Assembly (NCBI GenBank): GCA_023419375.1
Contig: JAEZYD010000047.1
Location: forward strand, 124,001-188,000
DNA length: 64,000 bases
Direction: 5' to 3'
Source of the DNA: Pseudomonadota bacterium
Lineage (GTDB): Bacteria > Desulfobacterota > Desulfovibrionia > Desulfovibrionales > Desulfovibrionaceae
The number at the start of each line of letters is the position of its first letter. Within the stretch, counting starts at the first letter, position 1. Both the position numbers and the translations under genes were made by a program. The notes under the pieces are model-generated. The model searched no databases. It saw only the letters and a program-made list of their open reading frames with translations, and was not told the DNA's origin. Below, one piece after another: positions 7,003 to 15,106 of the stretch.

Positions 7003-8532
7003 TTAGGGTTTGCCGTACACATCCGTAGCTGTCAGCGGCGGAATACCCGAGGCTGCCGCCCCCTTGACTGCTCCGCCCTGGCCGCCCTGACGCACGAATA
7101 TCTGCCCGCCCGTCAGCGGCACGGGGCTGGTCACCCCTTGAGCAGATGCGGGCGAAGCCACCGGGGCAACACCAGGGTTCACAGGCTGATTGGGGGCCTG
7201 AACGCTGGGGCTTGCAGGCTGACTTGCTGCCAGAACTGCGGGCTGACCCGACGGGCCCATGGGCAGGGTGCTTACCTGCGCTGCGGGTTGTGCGCCTTGG
7301 GCCGGAGCCTGTTGCTGCATGCCTGCGCCCTGCGCCTGCTGGGCATGGTAGGCGGCAATGCCAGCACCCGCATTGCTGTTGGGGCCTGCGCCGTCAACAT
7401 TGAGCGTACGGATCAATCCCTGCTTGCCGCCTCGTCCTGTGGGCGGAATATTGGTGGTATAGCGAACCTTTTGCGGCTGGGGAGGCTGCATGGGCTGGCC
7501 GTTGGGGCCCATAGCGTTCTGCCCTGGCATCTGCTGCTGACGCATGGACGGTTGCATTGCCTGCTGCCCGTTGGAAGCCGCGTCCATATTCTGAGCGTCA
7601 AACACATTTCCCGTAAGCGGCGGAATACCCATGCCGGACATGTCCATCTGCATGCCGCCCTGATCCCAGTTCTGTCCTTCCGCCAGAGCTGTTCTGCTCT
7701 GCGGCTGGGCAAGGCCCAGCATCTGCTGCATGGGCGGGCGCACCGCATTGGGTCCCAGTTTGCTGCCTGCTTCAAACTGCGCCTTGCGGGCAAGATTGAG
7801 GCCGGAATTCATATTGCCGACAACATTTGTGGTGCGCACAACCCTGTGCCGCTCCGGTTGGGCCGAGGCCTGCATGGCCTGCTCGGCAAGACGCGCTGCT
7901 TCTTCAGGATCCTGCCCGCCTGCAACTGCCTGGTCGCCCGTAAGTGTGCGCGCAGCGGCAGAGCCGTTCTGGCCTTGTCCGGCATCCTGCATGGGGGCAA
8001 CACCGCCGTACACCGACGCAGCAGCGCCTGCTGTTCCAGGCTTGCCCTTAGGTGCGTCCTTGCCACTTCCGTTATGCGAGCTATCCGCATTAGGCGTTGG
8101 CGTAAGCATGGGGGCGGCCTCAGGCGTAAAGGGCCGCTGAATGGCGGAAGCATCCGTTGCCGTGGCGCGGCTTGCGGATGTGAGACCGCGCGAGAGCTGG
8201 GCGTACATCATGTCGGCCAGACCTATGCCGCCAGCCGATGTCATTTTTTTGGCCAGTTCCTGATCGTACATGCCCTGCCAGAACTGTTCTTCCTTGCCGT
8301 GCAGCAAGGTGGACTTGGGCAGGGTTTTGCGCATTTCTTCCCACATTTTCTGGATAAAGATGGACTCGAACCCCTCGCAGGATTCGCGCAGCTTCTTTTC
8401 CTTTTGCGCAGGGTCAATATTTTTCCCGCCCAGATTGCCAATGCCCGCCAGGCGCGACTGAACTTCCTTGCGGGCAACTTCGCCCGCTCCGGCTTCAGGA
8501 GGAATGAGAGCGGTTGACATGGGCGTGGTCAT
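7003..8532 (-). CDS. flgJ: FlgJ-type rod-binding protein with a long disordered tail
   Basis: Residues about 45-115 form the rod-binding domain of FlgJ (the stretch ESIFIQKMWEEMRKTLPK, then QELAKKM and GGIGLADMMYAQLSR), which scaffolds the flagellar rod in the periplasm. The C-terminal muramidase/glucosaminidase domain of enterobacterial FlgJ is absent. In its place are about 390 residues rich in Gln, Pro, Gly, Ala and Met with short internal repeats: GIPPLT at 302-307 and 496-501, and the related RTTNV, RYTTNI and RTLNV segments at about 233, 357 and 375. No domain is recognisable in the tail. The start ATG 8532 abuts the flgI stop, so the genes are co-transcribed. Confidence 0.85.
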   Translation of the reverse strand: MTTPMSTALIPPEAGAGEVARKEVQSRLAGIGNLGGKNIDPAQKEKKLRESCEGFESIFIQKMWEEMRKTLPKSTLLHGKEEQFWQGMYDQELAKKMTSAGGIGLADMMYAQLSRGLTSASRATATDASAIQRPFTPEAAPMLTPTPNADSSHNGSGKDAPKGKPGTAGAAASVYGGVAPMQDAGQGQNGSAAARTLTGDQAVAGGQDPEEAARLAEQAMQASAQPERHRVVRTTNVVGNMNSGLNLARKAQFEAGSKLGPNAVRPPMQQMLGLAQPQSRTALAEGQNWDQGGMQMDMSGMGIPPLTGNVFDAQNMDAASNGQQAMQPSMRQQQMPGQNAMGPNGQPMQPPQPQKVRYTTNIPPTGRGGKQGLIRTLNVDGAGPNSNAGAGIAAYHAQQAQGAGMQQQAPAQGAQPAAQVSTLPMGPSGQPAVLAASQPASPSVQAPNQPVNPGVAPVASPASAQGVTSPVPLTGGQIFVRQGGQGGAVKGAAASGIPPLTATDVYGKP

Positions 8533-9645
8533 TTAAATTACCTCCAGATCCGCGTGCAAGGAGCCCGAAGCCTGCATTGTCCGTAAAATGGAGATGAGGT
8601 CGCGGGGGGTTGCGCCAATGGCATTGAGGCCGTCCACCAGTTCCTGAAGAGTCGCGCCTTCCACCATCATGAGATGGCGGTTTTCTTCGCGCACGTTGGT
8701 TTCCGTCTGCGGCGTCACCACGGTCTGCCCTTGCGAGAAGGGGCCGGGCTGCGAAACCTGTTCGCTTTCCTGCACCGTGATTTGCAGATTGCCGTGGGCC
8801 ACGGCAGCGCGGGAGATGCGCACATCACGCCCAAGCACAACCGTGCCTGTCTTTTCGTCCACCACCACCTTGGCGGAGGTGTCGGGGCTGACATCCAGAT
8901 TTTCCACCGAGGCCATGAGCGGCACAAGGTTGTTGCGGTACTGGGGCGGCACGTCCATGGTCACGCTGGTGGCGTCCACAGCGCGGGCATAGCGCCCGCC
9001 CATGGCCCCATTGAGGCGTTCCGCAATCTGCTGCGCTGTTGAGAAGTCGCCAACGCGCAGATTGAGCGTGAGCTTGTCCTGCTGGTTGAACTCAAAAGGA
9101 ATGCCCCGCTCCACAATGCCGCCGCCGGGGATGATGCCCACGGTGGCGATATTCTTTGTGGTGCTGGCGGCTTTGCCCGAGGCCGAAAAACCGCCCACGG
9201 TCAGCGCGCCCTGAGCCAGGGTGTATATCTTGCCGTCCACGCCCTTGAGGGCCGTTTGCAGCAACACCCCGCCCATGAGAGAGGTAGCGTCGCCCACGGA
9301 GGACACCGTCACGTCCAGCCGGGTGCCGGGCTTGGCCGACACCGGCATGCGCGCCGTTACCATGACCGAGGCCACGTTTTTGATTTTAAGAGCCGAGGCG
9401 TCCACGCCTACGCCCATCCTGTCCATCATGTTTTTCATGGAACTGAGCGTAAAGACGGAGTCCTTCTTGTCGCCGGTTCCGGCCAGACCAACCACCAGCC
9501 CGTAACCGATAAGCTGGTTGTCGCGCACGCCCGAAAACGTGGCGATGTCCTTGATGCGCACGGCATGCGCAGGCAAGGCCCAGCACACAAGCAAGGCGGC
9601 GGTGGTTATCCAGAAGGCCGGATGGCGCAGTATTGTCAATTTCAT
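8533..9645 (-). CDS. flgI: Flagellar P-ring protein FlgI
   Basis: FlgI builds the periplasmic P-ring bushing around the flagellar rod. From ATG 9645 (AAGGAG upstream) the product has 370 residues, the usual length. It begins with a Sec signal peptide (MKLTILRHPAFW... to ALPAHA) and continues VRIKDIATFSGVRDNQLIGY with the conserved GLVVGLAGTGD block. The longer open frame to 9789 has no ribosome binding site and would bury the signal peptide, so I reject it. It heads the flgI-flgJ pair in this segment; flgA, flgH and flgG are not in view. Confidence 0.96.
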   Translation of the reverse strand: MKLTILRHPAFWITTAALLVCWALPAHAVRIKDIATFSGVRDNQLIGYGLVVGLAGTGDKKDSVFTLSSMKNMMDRMGVGVDASALKIKNVASVMVTARMPVSAKPGTRLDVTVSSVGDATSLMGGVLLQTALKGVDGKIYTLAQGALTVGGFSASGKAASTTKNIATVGIIPGGGIVERGIPFEFNQQDKLTLNLRVGDFSTAQQIAERLNGAMGGRYARAVDATSVTMDVPPQYRNNLVPLMASVENLDVSPDTSAKVVVDEKTGTVVLGRDVRISRAAVAHGNLQITVQESEQVSQPGPFSQGQTVVTPQTETNVREENRHLMMVEGATLQELVDGLNAIGATPRDLISILRTMQASGSLHADLEVI

Positions 9646-9683
9646 GGCGCAGACTCCTTGCCGGAATACCGGCACACAGGGAA

Positions 9684-9700
9684 TTGCAGAAACCATGCCG
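9684..9700 (-). promoter_or_regulatory. Possible sigma-54 promoter of flgI
   Basis: The minus strand reads CGGCATG-N4-CTGCAA, with GG and GC 10 bp apart. It keeps the invariant dinucleotides but differs from consensus at several flanking positions. It lies 38 bp before the flgI start, and an upstream terminator separates flgI from flgM, so flgI needs its own promoter. Confidence 0.35.
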
Positions 9701-9817
9701 AACATGCCGACGTACTGCTGACCACACCGGGCGGCCTGTTCCTGACCGCCAGCCCACGCCTTCCCCCCTGCCCCGCACTGCCCGCGCAATCAGTTTTCCG
9801 TCTGCTCCTCCGCGCAA

Positions 9818-9857
9818 CAAAAAAGAGCGGCCGGGGATTCTGCTCCCTGACCGCTCC
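9818..9857 (-). terminator. Rho-independent terminator after flgM
   Basis: On the minus strand GAGCGGTC (9856-9849) pairs with GGCCGCTC (9832-9825) with one mismatch and is followed by six T. It ends the flgM transcript before flgI. Confidence 0.7.
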
Positions 9858-9860
9858 TTT

Positions 9861-9905
9861 CGAGTATTTTTTAGGCGAGTATTTTTTGGGCGAGTATTTT
9901 GGGGC
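9861..9905. repeat. Three tandem copies of a 15-bp unit
   Basis: CGAGTATTTTTTAGG at 9861, CGAGTATTTTTTGGG at 9876 and a degenerate third copy beginning CGAGTATTTT at 9891 follow each other with a period of exactly 15 bp. They lie between the flgM stop and its terminator, so they would be in the flgM 3' untranslated RNA. Confidence 0.8.
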
Positions 9906-9980
9906 TGCGGCCCAGGCAGGCCAGCAGTCACAACGGTTGTCTGCCCTGTGCGGAGTTAAAAAATCCGCGTCATGGCATGC

Positions 9981-10295
9981 CTACCTGAACAAACCCGGCT
10001 CCTCACGCACAAGATTGGCGGCAATAAGCTTGCTGTCAGGCTTGTAGGTGCCGTTGGAGACCTGAATCCGCAATGCTTCCACCTTTTCGGCGCGCACATC
10101 GGGCGTATTCTGGGCTGTGCGCCGTGCTTCCGTCAGCAGCTGAGCTTCCTGCGATACACTGACGGTATCCCCTTGCGAGCTTTCAGAAGGTGTGGCGCTG
10201 GCTCTGCCTTTCAGTCTGGCCTCGCCGCTCTTATCAAGGTTGGCCGTGTTGCTGTAAGGATCAAGAAACGTATTGATCTTTCCCTGAATTTCCAT
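9981..10295 (-). CDS. flgM: Anti-sigma-28 factor FlgM
   Basis: This 104-residue protein fits FlgM, the cytoplasmic inhibitor of FliA (sigma-28) that is exported once the hook is complete. It has the typical short disordered N-terminus (MEIQGKINTFLDPY), a DTVSVSQEAQLL segment and the C-terminal helical pattern VRAEKVEALRIQVSNGTYKPDSKLIAANLV, which forms the sigma-binding region. It follows the unknown gene at 10328 by 32 bp and would share its sigma-28 promoter, a classic feedback arrangement. Confidence 0.88.
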   Translation of the reverse strand: MEIQGKINTFLDPYSNTANLDKSGEARLKGRASATPSESSQGDTVSVSQEAQLLTEARRTAQNTPDVRAEKVEALRIQVSNGTYKPDSKLIAANLVREEPGLFR

Positions 10296-10327
10296 AGTTC
10301 TCTCCGCTTGCTCAACCGGTTGCCGAC

Positions 10328-10762
10328 CTAAACGGCAGGCGGTTCGTCAAGCATGCTTTCGTCAACTTTTTTTCGTGTGACGCGCCACAGGGCGTTACGG
10401 GTCGCACGCAGTTTTTCATCCGATAAAGGTTCCAGGCCTTCCGGCCCTTGCCCCACTATACGCAGCCTGCCGCCTGGCGGATAGGTAAACTGCACTTCCT
10501 GCCCCACTTCACGGCCAAGTTCCTGGCGGATTTCCTCCACCACAGGATTGTCGCTTCCGGTATAGAGCAGGGTTTCGTAGAGTTCGCGGGCGACCTTCTC
10601 AACCATCAGGTGACGGCTGGCAGAAGGATCAGGGTCGCTGGGGTCATCGCCTTCTGCAACTCTGCGCCGCATTCGGAGCCTTGCAAGACGCCGGGCTGCC
10701 AGCAGCTGCTGTTCATACCCCTGTAGCATCATGCGCAGTTGCGCGGAGGTTGCATCGGCCAT
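10328..10762 (-). CDS. Uncharacterised protein co-transcribed with flgM
   Basis: I do not recognise this 144-residue soluble protein. The N-terminal third is a basic helix (ARRLARLRMRRRVAEGDD), followed by a helix around VEKVARELYETLL, an acidic helix EEIRQELGREVG, a short beta-like FTYPPGGRLRIVG and a basic C-terminal helix. It has no signal peptide or membrane segment. It sits directly downstream of a near-consensus sigma-28 promoter and upstream of flgM, so it should be expressed with late flagellar genes. AAGGA lies 10 nt before ATG 10762. Confidence 0.8.
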   Translation of the reverse strand: MADATSAQLRMMLQGYEQQLLAARRLARLRMRRRVAEGDDPSDPDPSASRHLMVEKVARELYETLLYTGSDNPVVEEIRQELGREVGQEVQFTYPPGGRLRIVGQGPEGLEPLSDEKLRATRNALWRVTRKKVDESMLDEPPAV

Positions 10763-10784
10763 GGCGTTGTCCGTCCTTCAACCT

Positions 10785-10811
10785 TTTTCGGCAGTGCTGA
10801 TAAAAACTTTA
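10785..10811 (-). promoter_or_regulatory. Sigma-28 (FliA) promoter before the 10328 gene and flgM
   Basis: The minus strand reads TAAAGTTT-N11-GCCGAAAA, against the FliA consensus TAAAGTTT-N11-GCCGATAA: one mismatch in 16 with exact spacing. The expected start near 10779 gives a leader of about 17 nt to ATG 10762. Confidence 0.75.
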
Positions 10812-10894
10812 GACTTGCCCCAGGGCATTTTCTCTGTGGTCTGCCGCATTTTTTGCCCAAAGGCGCGGCATGGCTACAGACAATCAAAAGACGA

Positions 10895-12274
10895 TCAGCG
10901 GCGGTTGCGGGCCAGTGCGCAGCCCACAGCCAACAGATTGAGCACGCCAAAGATTATCAGGTCAACGCGCATGGCTCCCATAAAGGCATCAATATTATGT
11001 GTTCCGGCTGGCTCGCTGCCAAGAAAAAGCCCAAGAGTCAGGGTTATGAGCGTCATATTGAAGAGCTGGCCGCCCGTGCGCACAGCACCCGTGAGCCCTG
11101 CGGCCTGCCCCACCCGGTCGCGCCCCGCGCTCTCAAGAATAATGGTGGTATTGGGCAGCGCAAACAGGCTGATGCCAACGCCGAGCAGGCATTGGGCCAG
11201 AATCAGCACGTACACGGGCGAATTCACCCGCAAAAGCCCGCACACAACAAGGCCCAGCCCGCACAGGGCAATGCCCGTCGCGCTGACCTTGCCCGGTTCA
11301 AACCTGCCGCACAAACGCGCGGCAACAGGAGTGGTCATGGCCTGCACCACAGACTGGAGCGCAAGAAAAAGCCCGGCCTGCTGCACGGTCATACCGCGTC
11401 CGAACTGGAGGTACAGACTGAAAAAAAACACGATGCCGAAAAAGGAACTATAGTTGATGAACGCAGCCAGTGAAGACAGGGCAAAGACCCTGTTGCGGGC
11501 AAGCAGCCGGAGATCAAGCAAGGGATAGTCGCTCCGCAGTTCCTTGACGCAGAAAGCGGCCATCAGCCCCACAAAGGCCACCAGCAGGCCGCCAGCCAGA
11601 GCCGGCGCATCGGCCAGTTCGGACGAGCCAAACGTCAGGGCCGTCATGGCTCCCGCATAGATGCAGCAGCCCTTCCAGTCAAAAGGTTTGCCCTTGGCCA
11701 TGCGCCATTCAAGCTTGACGCGGTATTTCATCAGCAGCAGCACACCCACGGACGCCAGAGCGCTGCCCCAGAACAGCCATTGCCAGCCAAGCCAGCCGGC
11801 CACAAAACCCGCCACAGGCGGCCCGCAGGCAATGCCTGCATATACTGACGATCCGCTGTAACCAAGATAGGAGGCACGCCGCCCCTCAGGAGCCGCCGAG
11901 GCCAGCAGGGCCAGACCGCAGGCGTTGAACATGGCCCCGCCCACACCCTGCACAAAACGCAGCAGCAGAAACAGCGGCACAGAATTGACAAAGCCCAGCA
12001 AGGCTCCGGCCAGCGCAAACAGGGCGATGCCCCACAAGAATATGCGCCGATACCCCCAGATGTCGCCCATACTGCCGCTGGCCAGCTGAAACACAGCCAG
12101 CCCCATGGAATAAAAGGCCCCCATGAGGCCCAGCTCGCGCGCGCTGGCATGGAGACTTTGCCCCAGCGGCGGCAGCACGGCGTTCACTCCGGCCATCATG
12201 AAAGGCATAAAAAAGAGGGAGGTACACACGGCCACAAGCAGCCAGCCGTGTCCTTTTTCGATGGATGAACTCAT
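10895..12274 (-). CDS. MFS drug-exporter-like transporter
   Basis: A 459-residue major facilitator protein with 12 to 14 predicted membrane spans. The loop after helix 2 reads GSMGDIWGYRRIF, the MFS motif A position, and the protein resembles proton-driven drug exporters of the DHA2 type. The region from GVGGAMFNACGLALLASAAPEGRRASYLG is the typical antiporter half. I chose ATG 12274 (MSSSIEKGHGW) over the upstream in-frame ATG 12322 because the extra 16 residues are not family-like. Substrate cannot be read from sequence. It is separated from the flagellar promoter by about 80 bp and may be a single-gene unit. Confidence 0.85.
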   Translation of the reverse strand: MSSSIEKGHGWLLVAVCTSLFFMPFMMAGVNAVLPPLGQSLHASARELGLMGAFYSMGLAVFQLASGSMGDIWGYRRIFLWGIALFALAGALLGFVNSVPLFLLLRFVQGVGGAMFNACGLALLASAAPEGRRASYLGYSGSSVYAGIACGPPVAGFVAGWLGWQWLFWGSALASVGVLLLMKYRVKLEWRMAKGKPFDWKGCCIYAGAMTALTFGSSELADAPALAGGLLVAFVGLMAAFCVKELRSDYPLLDLRLLARNRVFALSSLAAFINYSSFFGIVFFFSLYLQFGRGMTVQQAGLFLALQSVVQAMTTPVAARLCGRFEPGKVSATGIALCGLGLVVCGLLRVNSPVYVLILAQCLLGVGISLFALPNTTIILESAGRDRVGQAAGLTGAVRTGGQLFNMTLITLTLGLFLGSEPAGTHNIDAFMGAMRVDLIIFGVLNLLAVGCALARNRR

Positions 12275-12401
12275 AGCCGCAGAGTAGCCTTGAGCATGCG
12301 GGGTGGTCAATATGCCCCGCATGCATGGTCAATTTGTGCTGTTCAAAACCAGAGAGAGCGTCCTGAATCTTTGGAACCGCGCACCCTCAAAGACAACAGG
12401 T

Positions 12402-13274
12402 CTAAAGCGTACCTACTGCTTCGGCCAGCCGCAGGCACATGTCGGCCTTGTTCAATGTATACAGGTGGATGCCCGGCGCGCCGGCGTCAAGCAGGCTGCG
12501 TATCTGCCGCACCGCGTAATCAAGGCCCACCTGCCGCACGGCTTCCGCCCCGCCGTCGTTATTGGCTTTCTCAAGAGCAAGGTAGAGCTTGCCGGGAATA
12601 TTGGCCCCGCACAGCGTGAGCACCCGCCGCAGCGAGTCAAAACTCTGAATGGGCAGGATGCCGGGGATGACCGGCGTGGTAATGCCCTGCCCGCGCAAAT
12701 GGCTGACCAGGTCTTCATACTCGCGGGCGTCAAAAAACAACTGGGTCAGGGCAAAATCCGCCCCGGCACGCATTTTTTCAGCCGTGCAGCGCCTGTCTTC
12801 CGCAAAGGAGGGCGATTCGGGATGCGGGGCGGGATAGGCCGCTACGCCTATGCCCAGGCCGGGCTGCTGCTCGCGAGCAAAGGCCACCAGGTCAGAGGCA
12901 TGGCGAAAGTGTGCCTTGTTCCAGTCCCACGGCTTGTCGGCAGGCGGATCGCCGCGCAGGGCCAGCACGTTGTTGACGCCCGAAGCCTGCAAATCGTGCA
13001 AAAATGCGGCGATGGACTGCGGCTCCGCGCCCACGCAGGTGAGATGCGCCATGGCGGTAATGCCCCGCCGCGCCAGCTCTGCCGTGACGGCAAGGGTATT
13101 CTGTTGCCGCGCGCCGCCCGCACCGTAGGTTACTGACGCAAACAGGGGGTTGAGCGCGCGCAGGCGATCCACAGTGGCATAAAAATCAGGCAACTGGGCC
13201 GTGTCAGAAGGAGGAAAAAACTCCAAAGAGTAAAAAGGGGCCGAAAGTTCCCTGATCATTTTGCCGATATGCAT
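12402..13274 (-). CDS. metF: 5,10-methylenetetrahydrofolate reductase
   Basis: MetF is the FAD enzyme that reduces methylene-THF to methyl-THF for methionine synthesis. In sulfate reducers it may also serve the methyl branch of acetyl-CoA metabolism. The 290-residue TIM-barrel protein shows SLEFFPPS at the N-terminus with the catalytic Glu (residue 18), VTYGAGG, AHLTCVG, NVLALRGDPP with the FAD/folate Asp, and the GVAAYP segment. The start ATG 13274 lies behind an AAGGAG. A 20-bp palindrome upstream (13341-13360) is a likely operator. Confidence 0.95.
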   Translation of the reverse strand: MHIGKMIRELSAPFYSLEFFPPSDTAQLPDFYATVDRLRALNPLFASVTYGAGGARQQNTLAVTAELARRGITAMAHLTCVGAEPQSIAAFLHDLQASGVNNVLALRGDPPADKPWDWNKAHFRHASDLVAFAREQQPGLGIGVAAYPAPHPESPSFAEDRRCTAEKMRAGADFALTQLFFDAREYEDLVSHLRGQGITTPVIPGILPIQSFDSLRRVLTLCGANIPGKLYLALEKANNDGGAEAVRQVGLDYAVRQIRSLLDAGAPGIHLYTLNKADMCLRLAEAVGTL

Positions 13275-13340
13275 GGAAAGACTCCTTGGCGCGAGATGCC
13301 CGCAGCCCGATAAAGTACTGCGGCGTGATTGTTTATGTTT

Positions 13341-13360
13341 ATATCAAGATAAGTTGATAT
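13341..13360. promoter_or_regulatory. 20-bp palindromic operator upstream of metF
   Basis: ATATCAA-GATAAG-TTGATAT has perfect 7-bp arms around a 6-bp centre, 67 bp before metF and 87 bp before the divergent 13447 gene. Desulfovibrio methionine genes, including metF, are described as targets of the ArsR-family SahR regulator, and this is the type of site expected. I recall the family but not the exact consensus, so the assignment is inference. Confidence 0.4.
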
Positions 13361-13446
13361 GTCAATAAAAATGTGCCATCGCACCTTGCCAAATGACAAA
13401 AGCGGTCGTAATGCAGGTTACGGACAATAAAAATAGACGGCAAGAC

Positions 13447-14883
13447 ATGAATACCCGGCAGTTTTTCTTTATAGCAACGGACGCAATCCGGCCCGCATGG
13501 CGGGTAATCCGCAGTCTGCCGACAACGTGGCTGACTGCCCTGATTGTCTGTTGCTCTCTAGCCATGCCCCGGCCCGGCCTTGCCGCGCCAGGCCTGCAGG
13601 GCAATCAGCCCCCCGGCGCGGTATTGCCCGCCGAGGGCCAGGCGTCTGTGCCGCCTGCCGCTGACGCTCACTCCATGCCGCCCGCTGACGCCGCAGCCGC
13701 CAAAGGCGGCGTGGACGCTCAGGGACGTGCCGACTGGCGGGAACTTGAACCGGGCCTGCTGTTTGGCGAATTTCAGCTCAACGAAGGCGATGCCCGCCTC
13801 ACCGTCCTGCGCATTGACCCCGCCGCATTTGACTTTACCCTCTGCTCCCGCTCGCAGGATGGCGGCCCCTCCCGCCAGCTGAACCAGTGGGGCGAACAGT
13901 ACAACCTTGTTGCGGCCATCAATGCCAGCATGTACCTGCCAGACGCTGCCACCAGCACAGGCTACATGCGCCAGGGTTCGCATGTGAACAACGGGCGCGT
14001 GGTGCAGCGTTTCGGCGCTTTTTTTGTGGCCGGGCCGGACGAGCCCACGCTGCCCAAGGCAGCCATTCTTGATCGCGACAGCCCCCTGTGGCGGCAGCAG
14101 ATGGATCATTATGATCTTGTGATTCAAAACTACCGCATGATCAATGCCGACAGGCGCATCCTCTGGTCGCCCGGCGGCCCGCACTACTCCATTTCCGCGG
14201 TGGCGCAGGACGGCGACGGGCAGATTCTCTTCATGCACTGCCGCCAGCCCGTGGAAGCCTATTCCTTTGCGCAGCAGGTCTTGCACCTGCCCCTCAACGT
14301 GCGCACCGTCATGTATGTGGAAGGCGGGGGCCAGGCTGGCCTGCTGGTTCGTTCCGCAGCGCTTACCCGCGAGCTTGTAGGCCTGAGCCCCAGCGGCCTG
14401 CTGGTGACTGGCGATCTGCGGGCAGTGCTGCCCAATGTGCTTGGCGCGCGCCGCAAAAACGGTGACGGAAACTCCGGCGGCGCAGGCGCAAAGCCCCCAG
14501 CAACAGTGGAAATACAAGCGCCTCCCACCTCTGCGCCTGCACCCGCAGCAAATGCGGATCAGGCCCGGCCCGCAACCGACACGCCTGCGCAACCGGCGCA
14601 GACCGATTCCTCCGGGCAGGCTCCTTCAGGCACAACAGCCGACGAGGCTGCGCCCACCAAGCCGACATCCGCCTCTGACGCGGAGGCTGCTCCGGCAAAC
14701 GCAGTTTCGCCTGCGCAAGCCCGAGGCGCAGCAACAAGCACCCCTGCCGCGCCTGAAGCACCCAAGGTTTCCCCGGCAGAATCGGCTCCCCCTGACGCCC
14801 CGCTCACAGAACCGGGCACGTCCCTTGCCCCTCCGGCATCCAGCCCGGAAGGTGCAAGCTTGCCAAAGGTGCAGAACAGGTAG
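13447..14883 (+). CDS. Secreted DUF2233 (phosphodiester glycosidase-like) protein with Ala/Pro tail
   Basis: After an N-terminal signal region (hydrophobic stretch about 27-45 ending in GLAAP), residues about 100-340 show the DUF2233/NAGPA pattern: GLLFGEFQLNEGDARLTVLRIDP, then NLVAAINASMYLPD, RFGAFFVAGP and the terminal MYVEGGGQAGLLVR. Members are periplasmic or secreted and some hydrolyse phosphodiester-linked sugars; the substrate here is unknown. The last roughly 125 residues are low complexity (Ala, Pro, Ser, Thr, Glu), probably a flexible wall- or surface-exposed tail. I preferred ATG 13447 over 13393 because the signal peptide follows it directly, although neither has a strong ribosome binding site. 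Confidence 0.75.
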   Translation: MNTRQFFFIATDAIRPAWRVIRSLPTTWLTALIVCCSLAMPRPGLAAPGLQGNQPPGAVLPAEGQASVPPAADAHSMPPADAAAAKGGVDAQGRADWRELEPGLLFGEFQLNEGDARLTVLRIDPAAFDFTLCSRSQDGGPSRQLNQWGEQYNLVAAINASMYLPDAATSTGYMRQGSHVNNGRVVQRFGAFFVAGPDEPTLPKAAILDRDSPLWRQQMDHYDLVIQNYRMINADRRILWSPGGPHYSISAVAQDGDGQILFMHCRQPVEAYSFAQQVLHLPLNVRTVMYVEGGGQAGLLVRSAALTRELVGLSPSGLLVTGDLRAVLPNVLGARRKNGDGNSGGAGAKPPATVEIQAPPTSAPAPAANADQARPATDTPAQPAQTDSSGQAPSGTTADEAAPTKPTSASDAEAAPANAVSPAQARGAATSTPAAPEAPKVSPAESAPPDAPLTEPGTSLAPPASSPEGASLPKVQNR

Positions 14884-14958
14884 TTTTTTTTGCCAGCTTC
14901 AACTCCTGAAATTGGCTTTTCATGCGCTTCTTGCGGGCTTACCGTTCCTATATATTTA

Positions 14959-14975
14959 TTGATAATAATTATTAA
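14959..14975. promoter_or_regulatory. Fur/PerR-type box upstream of the dfx-rub-roo genes
   Basis: TTGATAAT-A-ATTATTAA is a 17-bp inverted repeat with one mismatched pair. It contains the 7-1-7 arrangement TGATAAT-N-ATTATTA of Fur-family operators. It lies about 130 bp upstream of the desulfoferrodoxin start. Fur and PerR sites are hard to separate by eye. Confidence 0.45.
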
Positions 14976-15106
14976 TGCTAAAAAAAAGACTTTACATCGG
15001 GGCCTACTTCTTTCACAATATTTCTTGGTAAGGGGCTGAACGCGCTGACTGCGGCATGCTCAGCTGCCTCCCCCCAAGCTAACCTGTCAAAACAAGTGAG
15101 GGACTC

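Larger units (their letters stand above)
9646..9980. other. 335-bp flgM-flgI gap
   Basis: The gap holds the flgM terminator (9818-9857), a three-copy 15-bp repeat (9861-9905) and a possible sigma-54 promoter for flgI (9684-9700). I see no gene in it. Confidence 0.7.

Noticed and set aside
9861..9905. A CRISPR-like array
   Set aside because: The three copies are contiguous with no spacers, and no cas genes are in the window.
13580..14960. Long overlapping frames on both strands opposite the DUF2233 gene
   Set aside because: They mirror the Ala/Pro-rich tail and contain no recognisable domain.
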